A stretch of 12,769 nucleotides of DNA from Eubacteriales bacterium (GCA_029098205.1 JAQXNW010000081.1:1-12769); one strand, 5' to 3'. Shown: positions 1-6,102, counted from the stretch's first letter. The notes: generated from the letters alone by a model not told the origin. Numbers and translations are program-made.

Positions 1-997
1 CGCCCATAAAATAATGCTGCGCCGGTACGACCGGAATGCATTCCTTCTCCGGGTCATATCCCTGCTCCAGGCAGTGCTGCACAATATTCGGGAAATGCTG
101 GTTCAGCTCTTTCCTTGGAATCGGGCGGAGATCCTCCCAGACAAAATCCGTGCCGTCCTTCTTCATCTGTTTCCGGATTTCTTCCGTCAGAAGATCCCTG
201 GGCAAAAGCTCGTTTGTAAAGCGATGCATGTTTTTGTCGTACAGCTTCGCTCCTTCGCCGCGGACGGATTCGGAAATCAGGAATGACCGGTCTTCCGGCT
301 TCTCCGAATAGAATGTCGTCGGATGAATCTGTACATAATTGATATTTTTCAGAGCGATGTGGTGCCGGAGCGCGATGGCGAGGCCGTCTCCGGTCAGATG
401 GCGGAAGTTCGTGGAATGTCTGTACAGGCCGCCGATCCCGCCGGACGCTAGGAAAACGAAATCCGATTCAATCGGAACGATATGTCCGTCCGGAAGACGA
501 AGCACACCGCCGTAGCAGGTGTTGTTTTCTTCTATAATATCCAGAAGCTCCGTATATTCCATCAAGGTCACATTCGGCTTTTTCTTCACGGCTTCAAGAA
601 GATGGCTTGTGATTTCCTTCCCTGTAATATCCTCATGGAACAGGATCCGTTTATCCGAGTGCGCGCCTTCCCGCGTGAAGGCCAGAGATCCGTCCGCATT
701 CCGCTGGAACTGTACACCGAAGCGCATCAGGTCGCTGATGACTTCCTGAGAAGACCAGATCATGATTTCCACGGATTTCCGGTCATTTTCATAATGGCCG
801 GCGCGGAGGGTGTCTTCGAAGTAGTTTTCGTAATCCGCGTCGTTTTTCAGCATGCAGATGCCGCCCTGCGCGAGGAAAGAATCGCTGCTTTCGAGATCGG
901 ATTTTGTAATGACCAGAATGCGGCGGTTTTCCGGCAGCTTCAGTGCCGTGTAAAGACCGGAGCATCCGCTTCCGACAATAAGAATATCCGTTTTCAT
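1..997 (-). CDS. nadB: L-aspartate oxidase NadB (C-terminus cut by window edge)
   Basis: This flavoenzyme oxidises L-aspartate to iminoaspartate in the cytosol, the first step of de novo NAD synthesis; NadA uses the product. Reading the minus strand from the ATG at 997-995 gives 332 residues with no stop before the left edge. The family is usually about 430-540 residues, so the C-terminus is missing. Visible motifs are the N-terminal FAD-binding GSGCSG (residues 9-14), SDSFLAQGG (38-46), REGAHS (109-114), ASGGIGGLY (184-192), QIHPT (223-227), SVRGEGAKL (244-252) and LLPRD with the family's conserved arginine (264-268). The last residues, HYFMG, match the start of the family's HY-MGG motif. 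The start is supported by AAGGAG (minus strand, 1010-1005) seven bases upstream. It diverges from nadA. Succinate dehydrogenase or fumarate reductase flavoproteins are related, but the nadA neighbour argues against them. Confidence 0.95.
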   Translation of the reverse strand, partial: MKTDILIVGSGCSGLYTALKLPENRRILVITKSDLESSDSFLAQGGICMLKNDADYENYFEDTLRAGHYENDRKSVEIMIWSSQEVISDLMRFGVQFQRNADGSLAFTREGAHSDKRILFHEDITGKEITSHLLEAVKKKPNVTLMEYTELLDIIEENNTCYGGVLRLPDGHIVPIESDFVFLASGGIGGLYRHSTNFRHLTGDGLAIALRHHIALKNINYVQIHPTTFYSEKPEDRSFLISESVRGEGAKLYDKNMHRFTNELLPRDLLTEEIRKQMKKDGTDFVWEDLRPIPRKELNQHFPNIVQHCLEQGYDPEKECIPVVPAQHYFMG

Positions 998-1004
998 GGG
1001 TTTA

Positions 1005-1010
1005 CTCCTT
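1005..1010 (-). promoter_or_regulatory. nadB ribosome binding site
   Basis: AAGGAG on the minus strand lies seven bases before the nadB ATG and fixes the start of this gene, which has no stop codon inside the window. Confidence 0.8.
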
Positions 1011-1030
1011 TATAGTTCGCATTGACTAGT

Positions 1031-1059
1031 ACGTTAGCACAGGACAGACTTACTGTCAA
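1031..1059 (-). promoter_or_regulatory. Candidate nadB sigma-A promoter
   Basis: On the minus strand a perfect TTGACA (1059-1054) is followed after 17 bases by TAACGT (1036-1031), which matches only three of six positions of the -10 consensus. The -35 lies inside the left arm of the inverted repeat shared with nadA. The exact -10 is uncertain. Confidence 0.5.
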
Positions 1060-1098
1060 GACACATGACAAGTAAAATATAAATATTGTCTTGACAGT
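1052..1098. promoter_or_regulatory. 12-bp inverted repeat spanning both nadB and nadA -35 elements; likely NAD-repressor operator
   Basis: ACTGTCAAGACA (1052-1063) and TGTCTTGACAGT (1087-1098) are perfect reverse complements separated by 23 bp. Each arm contains the TTGACA of one of the two divergent promoters, so one bound dimer, or a pair, would block both. The left arm also continues into a smaller TGTCA-N7-TGACA repeat (1054-1070). In Bacillota the nad genes are typically repressed by NiaR (YrxA) with nicotinic acid as co-repressor, and its reported sites are TGTC/GACA-rich. NiaR is therefore the likely binder, but this is inference; no regulator gene is in the window. Confidence 0.7.
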
Positions 1099-1119
1099 TA
1101 AAGGCGGTCTTTCTATAAT
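1091..1119 (+). promoter_or_regulatory. Consensus sigma-A promoter of nadA
   Basis: A perfect -35 TTGACA (1091-1096), a 17-bp spacer and a perfect -10 TATAAT (1114-1119) predict transcription starting near 1126, giving a leader of roughly 48 bases. The -35 is within the right arm of the shared inverted repeat, as expected for a strong promoter kept in check by a repressor. Confidence 0.85.
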
Positions 1120-1144
1120 AGGAATCGTTTATACAAAGGAAAAA

Positions 1145-1158
1145 CCGGAAATTTCCGG
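1145..1158. repeat. 14-bp perfect palindrome in the nadA leader
   Basis: CCGGAAATTTCCGG is perfectly self-complementary and sits in the predicted nadA 5' leader, ending four bases before the ribosome binding site (GGGAG, 1162-1166). It may be a second operator or a small RNA hairpin. CCGGA words are common throughout this sequence, so chance is possible. Confidence 0.45.
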
Positions 1159-1173
1159 ATCGGGAGAAACAGC

Positions 1174-2091
1174 ATGAATACAAGAGAGCTGCAGGATAAG
1201 ATCCTGCAAAAGAAAAAGGAACTGGATGTGTGCATCCTCGCGCACGCATACCAAAGTCATGATATCTGGGACGTCGCGGATTATGTCGGAGATTCTTACG
1301 GACTTGCCAGACAGGCGGAAAAAGCGCCGCAGAAAACGGTTGTGATGAGCGGCGTCCGTTTCATGGCGGAAACGGTGAAGCTTCTGAATCCGGAGAAGAA
1401 GGTTCAGCTGGCGAATCCGCTTGCGGGATGTCCGATGGCGATGCAGTGCAGCAGGGAGGATGTGCTGGAGATGCGGGAGCAGTATCCGGGTTATCTGGTC
1501 TGCGCGTATATAAATACGACGACGGATATGAAGAGGGCGGTGGATGTCGTGGTGACTTCCTCTTCGGCCGTGAAGATTCTCCGCGCGCTTCCGGATAAAA
1601 ATATTCTGTTCATTCCGGACTGCAACCTGGGGGCCTGGGTTGCGAAGCAGATACCGGATAAGAACTTCAAGTTTATGAAGGGCGGATGTCCGACGCATAT
1701 GCGGATCAACGCGGCCCATGTTCTCGCTGCGAAAAAAAGACATCCGGATGCGGTATTCTGCTGCCATCCGGAGTGTCTTCCGGAGGTTTCCGAGCTTGCG
1801 GATTACATCGGGAGCACGACGGGAATCATGAAATACTGCGAGGAGTCCGATCAGAAGGAATTCCTGATCGGCACGGAGCAGAGCATCGTGCAGCACATGC
1901 AGTTTAAGTGTCCGGACAAAAGGTTCTACACAGTATCGAATGAGCTTGTCTGCCACAATATGAAGCAGACGACGCTGATGGATGTGTATGATTCTGTCAC
2001 AGGCCGGGGCGGCGAAGAAATCGTTCTCCCGGAGAAGACGATGGAAGAGGCGAAGAAATGCATCCAGCGCATGGTGGAGCTGGGAGGCTGA
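1174..2091 (+). CDS. nadA: Quinolinate synthase NadA
   Basis: NadA is a cytosolic [4Fe-4S] enzyme that condenses iminoaspartate from NadB with dihydroxyacetone phosphate to give quinolinate, the precursor of NAD. The 305-residue product is full length for the short (Thermotoga/Bacillota-like) form. It carries the substrate-binding HAYQ (24-27; usually HxYQ), the three cluster cysteines expected from spacing at C86 (AGCPMA), C172 (GGCPTH) and C260 (ELVCHNM), VTSSSAVKI (127-135), the active-site HPE of HPEC (198-201), and YIGSTTGIMKY (211-221). Distances from the histidine at 24 to C86 and on to C172 and C260 follow the family pattern. GGGAG seven bases before the ATG supports the start. The gene is read from a consensus promoter divergent from nadB. 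nadC, often next in such operons, is absent here. Confidence 0.97.
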   Translation: MNTRELQDKILQKKKELDVCILAHAYQSHDIWDVADYVGDSYGLARQAEKAPQKTVVMSGVRFMAETVKLLNPEKKVQLANPLAGCPMAMQCSREDVLEMREQYPGYLVCAYINTTTDMKRAVDVVVTSSSAVKILRALPDKNILFIPDCNLGAWVAKQIPDKNFKFMKGGCPTHMRINAAHVLAAKKRHPDAVFCCHPECLPEVSELADYIGSTTGIMKYCEESDQKEFLIGTEQSIVQHMQFKCPDKRFYTVSNELVCHNMKQTTLMDVYDSVTGRGGEEIVLPEKTMEEAKKCIQRMVELGG

Positions 2092-2176
2092 CGCCGGACA
2101 AAGGCGCTTTGATCTGCGGGACAAAGGGATTTCCTTCGAAAAACATGCGGATATGGCGGTTTTGGATGAATTGTGA

Positions 2177-2236
2177 AGATCCGGTAGCGAATGTGAAGGA
2201 GAACGGAGCTTTCTTTTCACGAAACAAACCGGATTC
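2177..2236 (+). other. Possible structured RNA element
   Basis: ATCCGGT (2179-2185) pairs perfectly with ACCGGAT (2228-2234), extendable by a G-U and an A-U pair outward. It encloses a second helix formed by GTGAAGG (2193-2199) and TTTTCAC (2214-2220), which includes two G-U pairs. The arrangement of nested helix, palindrome and terminator resembles a regulatory leader, but I see no promoter upstream of it. It may therefore simply be the 3' untranslated region of nadA. Confidence 0.35.
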
Positions 2237-2259
2237 CGTCCTTTTTATAACACGGAGAT

Positions 2260-2277
2260 CAGGTATATTTATACCTG
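2260..2277. repeat. 18-bp palindrome (operator or hairpin)
   Basis: CAGGTATATTTATACCTG has 8-bp perfect arms around a two-base centre. Similar half sites, CAGGTATATAT and its inverted near copy, occur at 6055-6102 in another control region, which suggests a shared DNA-binding protein. The 3' arm overlaps a second possible hairpin, CTGTCA (2275-2280) with TGACAG (2289-2294), so as RNA the two structures would compete. Confidence 0.5.
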
Positions 2278-2351
2278 TCAGGAGGCAATGACAGACAGAA
2301 ACCACCAACAAAATACTTTTTCATTTTTTCCTAAGTTCATAACTACCTTTG

Positions 2352-2388
2352 CGAAAATCCCGGGGAAGCCCGGGATTTTCGTTTTTTT
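2352..2388 (+). terminator. Strong Rho-independent terminator downstream of nadA
   Basis: A perfect 13-bp stem, CGAAAATCCCGGG (2352-2364) with CCCGGGATTTTCG (2369-2381), closes a GAAG loop and is followed immediately by seven T residues (2382-2388). It ends nadA transcription about 260 bases past the stop and isolates it from cbiM. Confidence 0.92.
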
Positions 2389-2409
2389 GATGGCGGGTAC
2401 GGGGAAGAA

Positions 2410-2457
2410 TATTCCGGTTTTCGGTGTCAGACCGAGGAGGAATAACCCCCGTGGGGG
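2410..2457 (+). repeat. Two short inverted repeats before the possible cbiM promoter
   Basis: TATTCC (2410-2415) pairs with GGAATA (2439-2444) around an inner TCGGT-GTCAG-ACCGA hairpin (2421-2435). CCCCC (2446-2450) and GGGGG (2453-2457) follow directly, ending one base before the candidate -35. They could be operator DNA rather than RNA if the promoter below is correct. Confidence 0.35.
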
Positions 2458-2458
2458 C

Positions 2459-2487
2459 TTGCGGGGTGCCGGATCGAAACGTATTAT
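2459..2487 (+). promoter_or_regulatory. Candidate promoter of cbiMQO
   Basis: TTGCGG (2459-2464), a 17-bp spacer and TATTAT (2482-2487, five of six consensus bases) would start transcription near 2495 and leave a leader of about 75 bases before cbiM. The -35 matches only three of six positions, so this is tentative. Confidence 0.4.
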
Positions 2488-2569
2488 TATGGCAAAGTCA
2501 TAGCGAGAGAGCAGTTTTGGATTTCTCTGAGTGATCCATTACCGCCTAAGGAAAATAAAGGGAGTTAAA

Positions 2570-3604
2570 ATGCATATTCCAGAAAATTATTTGAGCCCGT
2601 CTACGTGTGCGGTAATGGGCGCAGCGATGATTCCGGTATGGGTGCATGCTGTGAAGAAGGTAAAGGAAGAGGTCCCGAAAGAGAAGATGCCGCTTCTTGG
2701 AGTCGGCGCTGCGTTTTCCTTTGTCGGAATGATGTTTAATATTCCGATCCCGGGAGGTACGACGGGACATGCGGTAGGCGGCACATTGATCGCGATTCTT
2801 CTTGGCCCAGACGCAGCCTGCATTGCGGTATCCATCGCTCTTTTGATACAGGCGCTTTTATTCGGGGACGGTGGGATTTTGTCTTTTGGCGCGAACTGCT
2901 TTAATATGGCGTTCGTCCTTCCGTATGTCGGATATGGCATTTACACGCTCCTCCGGAGCCGGATGAAATCGGACCGAGGAAAATATTTCGCTGCGGCGGC
3001 CGGATCGTATGTCGGAATCAATGCAGCTGCGTTCTGTGCGGCAGTCGAATTCGGAATTCAGCCTCTTCTGTTCCACGATGCGGCGGGGCAGGCTCTGTAC
3101 TGTCCATATGGTTTTTCTGTTTCGATTCCGAGCATGATGATCGGACATCTGACGCTGTTCGGAATTGCGGAAATTATTTTTACAGTTGCTGTCTATGCGT
3201 TTGTCAGCCGGACGGCGCCGGGACTCCTGCGGGAGAATTCTTTGCGGGCAGATGGCGGAAATACATCCGGACGGGCGAAGAAGAGTATGAAACCGCTGTT
3301 CGGGCTTCTGGCCGTGCTTGTTCTTTTTGTTCCGCTTGGGCTTCTGGCGCAGGGAACGGCCTGGGGCGAATGGGGATCGGATGAAATTTCGAAGATTGTA
3401 ACGAATGGGAAGGCGCTTGGGTATACGCCGAAGGGACTTTCCGACGGGTTCTCTTTGCATGCGATTCTTCCGGATTATTCTGTGCCGGGGTTTCCGGATG
3501 CGGTTGGGTATATTCTGAGTGCGGTCATCGGAATCGCGATTCTTGTTATCGTATTCCGCCTGATCGCGGCGATGATGAAGACGAAGACGGATTTTTCCGT
3601 ATAA
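2570..3604 (+). CDS. cbiM: Cobalt/nickel ECF transporter substrate-binding protein CbiM with fused CbiN-like (PDGLE) tail
   Basis: This membrane protein binds Co2+ or Ni2+ and works with CbiQ and the ATPase CbiO to import it. The start is set at the ATG giving MHIPENYLSP, because in this family the N-terminal Met-His pair itself binds the metal; AAAGGGAG lies just upstream. A GTG 39 bases earlier would bury that N-terminus and is rejected. H2 and H67 (in TTGHAVGG, 64-71) match the ligand positions known for NikM/CbiM. The core has several hydrophobic segments and LLFGDGGILSFGANCFNMA (96-114). After a hydrophilic linker (about 222-240) come two membrane segments (242-260, 312-334) flanking a loop with PKGL (287-290) and LPDYSVPG (300-307), typical of the CbiN/PDGLE module. 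Length is 344 residues. Choice between cobalt and nickel cannot be made from sequence alone; no cobalamin riboswitch is visible. Confidence 0.93.
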   Translation: MHIPENYLSPSTCAVMGAAMIPVWVHAVKKVKEEVPKEKMPLLGVGAAFSFVGMMFNIPIPGGTTGHAVGGTLIAILLGPDAACIAVSIALLIQALLFGDGGILSFGANCFNMAFVLPYVGYGIYTLLRSRMKSDRGKYFAAAAGSYVGINAAAFCAAVEFGIQPLLFHDAAGQALYCPYGFSVSIPSMMIGHLTLFGIAEIIFTVAVYAFVSRTAPGLLRENSLRADGGNTSGRAKKSMKPLFGLLAVLVLFVPLGLLAQGTAWGEWGSDEISKIVTNGKALGYTPKGLSDGFSLHAILPDYSVPGFPDAVGYILSAVIGIAILVIVFRLIAAMMKTKTDFSV

Positions 3605-3611
3605 ATGACTC

Positions 3612-3654
3612 AGTCCGGCTCCTTGCGGAGGGAGCCGGACTATGGGTATTTTTT
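3612..3654 (+). terminator. Hairpin with short T-run between cbiM and cbiQ
   Basis: AGTCCGGCTCC (3612-3622) pairs perfectly with GGAGCCGGACT (3631-3641). Six T residues (3649-3654) begin only eight bases after the stem, so it would be a leaky terminator or an RNA-stability hairpin that lowers cbiQ/cbiO expression relative to cbiM. Full termination is unlikely, since no separate promoter for cbiQ is obvious. Confidence 0.55.
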
Positions 3655-3683
3655 GACGAAGCAGAAAAACTGGGAGGAAAATT

Positions 3684-4613
3684 ATGGAAAATGCAGCTGC
3701 TGTAGGAGGATTTGCGAAGGAACGGCTGGGTGAACGCTATGGTCATAGAGAAAAAGAAATGTCGGAATCTCCCCGTACAGAGCGTCTGCATACGGCGGCT
3801 TCTGCTGTAAACGCAGAAGGAATTCCAGTCTGGATGACGCGGGAAAATGAATATGAACCGCTCTTCGACCGGGACGGGTTTATATCGAAGAGTATGCTGA
3901 AGATGATGAGTATTCTTACAGCGGCCAGAGAGGACGGCAGGATTCAGGATCGCGGCGCTTCCGCCCCGGCGAAAATCGTATTTTCGATTCTCGCGATTGT
4001 CCTGATGTCGTGCTCCAGAAATATGTTTTTTACATATATTATGATCGCCGCAGTTCTCGTCCGATGCTGCTTCCTTCCGGGACGGCTGCTGAAGAAGGTG
4101 ATCCCCGGCGCGTTGGGAGCGGCGCTCTTTTCCGCGCTGATTCTTCTTCCGGCAGTGTTTTTCGGATCTCCGAAGACGATGCTGACGGTCTCGCTGAAGG
4201 TCTTTGTCTCTGTGACGATGATCAATCTTCTCGGCGCGACGACGCGCTGGAACCGGATCACGGAAGCATTCCGAACCGCGCATATTCCGGATGTATTTAT
4301 TTTTACGTTTGATATTACGCTGAAATACATCGTGCTTCTCGGCGAGGTCTGTCTTCATTCTTTAGAGGCACTGAAGCTTCGTTCAGTGGGCCGGAACCGG
4401 AGCAAGCAGCGTGCGGTTTCCGGTGTGCTCGGAGTGACGTTCCTCAAGTCGCATGAGATGGCGGATGAAATGTTCGACGCGATGCGCTGCCGCGGATTTG
4501 AAGGAGAATATCGAAGAGGCGGCAGGAACGCATTCCGGAAACAGGATCTGGTTCTGGCGGCGCTCGGAATTGTCATGATTGCTTTGTTTGTATATCTGCA
4601 GCAGGCGATGTAG
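3684..4613 (+). CDS. cbiQ: ECF transporter transmembrane coupling protein CbiQ/EcfT
   Basis: CbiQ is the membrane scaffold that couples ATP hydrolysis by CbiO to movement of CbiM. The 309-residue protein has hydrophobic segments at about 97-110, 114-128, 140-162, 165-184, 203-222 and 288-306. In the cytoplasmic region it has the two short arginine-containing coupling signatures of the family: ALKLRSVG (229-236) and AMRCRGF (266-272). The first 90 or so residues are hydrophilic, which is longer than in classical CbiQ proteins of about 250 residues. GGGAGG six bases before the ATG supports this start, but internal methionines such as M51 could also serve. It follows cbiM after 79 bases that contain a hairpin, and precedes cbiO by 75 bases. 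The family call is firm; the role of the N-terminal extension is unknown. Confidence 0.92.
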   Translation: MENAAAVGGFAKERLGERYGHREKEMSESPRTERLHTAASAVNAEGIPVWMTRENEYEPLFDRDGFISKSMLKMMSILTAAREDGRIQDRGASAPAKIVFSILAIVLMSCSRNMFFTYIMIAAVLVRCCFLPGRLLKKVIPGALGAALFSALILLPAVFFGSPKTMLTVSLKVFVSVTMINLLGATTRWNRITEAFRTAHIPDVFIFTFDITLKYIVLLGEVCLHSLEALKLRSVGRNRSKQRAVSGVLGVTFLKSHEMADEMFDAMRCRGFEGEYRRGGRNAFRKQDLVLAALGIVMIALFVYLQQAM

Positions 4614-4688
4614 GGACATTTTCGGAAAGCATATCGGAAAACGGCGGCACCTTTTGATGCGGCACAGAGTAAAGAAACGGTTTGAAAC

Positions 4689-5402
4689 ATGGACAGAACG
4701 AAAGACAAAGTGATTGAGCTTCAGGGTGCCTGCTACGCGTATGACGGAGAGATCGCGCTTCGGTATATCGATCTTGATGTGTACCGGCATGAAGCGGTTT
4801 CCCTGATGGGCGGGAACGGCTGCGGGAAGTCGACGCTGATTCGGATGCTGAACGGTCTTATTTTTCCGGAAGAAGGAAAATATATATACGAAGGCAGGGA
4901 AATCACCGCGAAAAAAATGCAGGATAATAAATTTTCAAAATGGTTTCACCAGCAGGTCGGATATGTGTTTCAGAATTCTGATGCGCAGCTTTTCTGCGCG
5001 ACTGTAGAGGACGAAATTCAATTCGGACCGCTTCAGATGGGGCTTTCTGAGGAGGAAGCCGCGGAGCGTACGGAGGATGTAATCCGTCTTTTGGAGCTTT
5101 CGAAGCTTAGGAACCGCGCGCCGTATCATCTGTCCGGAGGGGAGAAGCGGAAAACCGCGCTTGCCTGCGTCCTTTCCATGAATCCGAAAGTTCTTATTCT
5201 CGATGAGCCGCTTGCAGGTCTGGACCAGAAGACACAGGAATGGCTGGTTGATTTCCTGGTACGGCTTCGGGATTCAGGGAAGACGATCATTACGGCAACG
5301 CATAATATGAGGTTCGCGGAACGTCTTTCAGACCGGATCGTTGAAATGAACGAGGACCACCGGATCGAGCGGATCCGGAGCGTGCGGCAGGACCTCGGAT
5401 GA
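4689..5402 (+). CDS. cbiO: Cobalt/nickel ECF transporter ATP-binding protein CbiO
   Basis: This cytoplasmic ABC ATPase powers the CbiMQO importer. All catalytic motifs are present: Walker A GGNGCGKST (41-49), Q-loop VFQNSDAQLF (93-102) with the NSDAQLF form typical of ECF ATPases, signature LSGGEKRK (148-155), Walker B VLILDEP (168-174) and the H-loop histidine in ATHNM (203-207). The length, 237 residues, is short for ECF ATPases, which often exceed 260. The ATG is preceded by an in-frame TGA two codons upstream, so no longer start is possible. No good ribosome binding site is seen, only a weak AAAGAAACGG. A single ATPase implies a homodimer. A strong terminator follows. Confidence 0.95.
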   Translation: MDRTKDKVIELQGACYAYDGEIALRYIDLDVYRHEAVSLMGGNGCGKSTLIRMLNGLIFPEEGKYIYEGREITAKKMQDNKFSKWFHQQVGYVFQNSDAQLFCATVEDEIQFGPLQMGLSEEEAAERTEDVIRLLELSKLRNRAPYHLSGGEKRKTALACVLSMNPKVLILDEPLAGLDQKTQEWLVDFLVRLRDSGKTIITATHNMRFAERLSDRIVEMNEDHRIERIRSVRQDLG

Positions 5403-5418
5403 TCAGACAAAGAAAGAT

Positions 5419-5465
5419 GCGGTACGCAGGAACGATGAAAATCGCGCCTGCATGCCGCTTTTTTT
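5419..5465 (+). terminator. Rho-independent terminator of cbiMQO
   Basis: GCGGTACGCAGG (5419-5430) pairs with CCTGCATGCCGC (5447-5458) with one C-A mismatch and one G-U pair. An inner CGAT-GAAA-ATCG hairpin fills the loop. Seven T residues follow (5459-5465). It starts 16 bases after the cbiO stop and ends the transporter operon. Confidence 0.88.
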
Positions 5466-5600
5466 CTTTACTATACTATAGAAAACTTTCGAATATTCCC
5501 GTTGAGGTAATAAGAAAACGATCTGAATGGAACCTTTCGAAATTTCCCGGGGAAGAGCAGATCCCTGAGAAGCTTTCAAAGGAGCTCTGAAGGAGACGGA

Positions 5601-6029
5601 TTAATTCCCGGAAGCCACGTATTTATTGTACAGATCCTGCAGCTGCTGCTGTTCTTCCTCCGTCAGGGAAGATTTCAGATATTGCTTGAGTTCGGATGAA
5701 TCGCCGGATTTCAGATATTCACGGGCTTTTTCAATGGTTTCCGAATTCGCGTGATTCTTGATAATATTATCGATGGTTTTCTGATCGGATTCATCCATGG
5801 AGTTATAGATTTCCTCCGCCTTTTCTTTCGCGGTTTCTGCATTTTCGGAGGTCCCAGAGGTATTCTCAGCGGATTCGATCATCTGCTCCGCGATGCGGAC
5901 GGATGCAGCGTGAAGAACACGCGGATAAACAATAAAACGGCCGATCAGTACGGCTGCAAGAACGAGAATCAGAATAAAAAACAGAAAAGGATGATGTTTG
6001 CTCTTCGTTTTGTGTTTATAGGTTGACAT
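5601..6029 (-). CDS. Small single-pass membrane protein of unknown function
   Basis: I do not recognise a family. The 142-residue protein has a basic, histidine- and lysine-rich N-terminus (2-13: STYKHKTKSKHH), one hydrophobic segment (about 14-34), and then a long polar region rich in Glu, Lys, Ser and Gln with several predicted helices. By the positive-inside rule the polar region would face outward. The composition (SENAETAKEKAEEIYNSM, then two helix-like stretches ending in EEEQQQLQDLYNKYV) looks like a surface helical or coiled-coil domain; no cysteines and no catalytic motif are visible. AAGGAG (minus strand 6048-6043) lies 13 bases before the ATG, rather far. It is isolated: both neighbours run on the other strand. 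No clear terminator was found downstream, and the cbiO terminator on the opposite strand is about 135 bases away. Confidence 0.75.
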   Translation of the reverse strand: MSTYKHKTKSKHHPFLFFILILVLAAVLIGRFIVYPRVLHAASVRIAEQMIESAENTSGTSENAETAKEKAEEIYNSMDESDQKTIDNIIKNHANSETIEKAREYLKSGDSSELKQYLKSSLTEEEQQQLQDLYNKYVASGN

Positions 6030-6054
6030 AAGAAGTTTCTTTCTCCTTCGTATT

Positions 6055-6102
6055 CAGGTATATATAACGTACTGCCGATTTTCACGATACGATATTTACC
6101 TG
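6055..6102. repeat. Spaced inverted repeat CAGGTA...TACCTG in a divergent control region
   Basis: CAGGTATATAT (6055-6065) and, on the other strand, CAGGTAAATAT (6102-6092) match in nine or more of eleven bases and face each other across 26 bp. They lie between the small membrane-protein gene (minus) and the Nudix gene (plus). A possible plus-strand -10, TATACT (6109-6114), follows, but no good -35 is visible. The half site resembles the palindrome at 2260-2277. Confidence 0.4.

Larger units (their letters stand above)
2092..2569. other. 478-bp gap between nadA and cbiM without a convincing gene
   Basis: No open frame here has both a plausible ribosome site and protein-like composition. The stretch holds a possible long stem (2177-2236), an 18-bp palindrome (2260-2277), a hairpin whose loop carries GGAGG (2275-2294), a strong terminator (2352-2388), two more short hairpins (2410-2457) and a possible promoter for cbiM (2459-2487). 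GGACAAAGG also occurs twice (2096-2104 and 2119-2127). I looked for known metal, cobalamin, TPP and T-box riboswitch signatures and recognised none. Confidence 0.6.

Noticed and set aside
1129..2220. 363-codon minus-strand frame opposite nadA
   Set aside because: It lies antisense to a certain nadA, has an Arg/His/Leu-rich composition typical of antisense frames, and matches no family.
2288..2503. 71-codon plus-strand frame with AGGAGG just upstream
   Set aside because: The ribosome site is only two bases from the ATG, the frame runs through a strong terminator and other hairpins, and the sequence looks like translated non-coding DNA.
2531..2569. Upstream GTG start for cbiM
   Set aside because: It would add 13 residues before the Met-His metal-binding N-terminus required in this family, and a ribosome site precedes the ATG at 2570.
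2389..2569. Cobalamin, NiCo, TPP or T-box riboswitch before cbiM
   Set aside because: Short resemblances such as CGGGGTGCC exist, but the other conserved boxes of each class are missing.
5399..5590. 63-codon frame overlapping the cbiO stop by ATGA
   Set aside because: It reads straight through the cbiO terminator hairpin and T-run, and its sequence shows no protein-like pattern.
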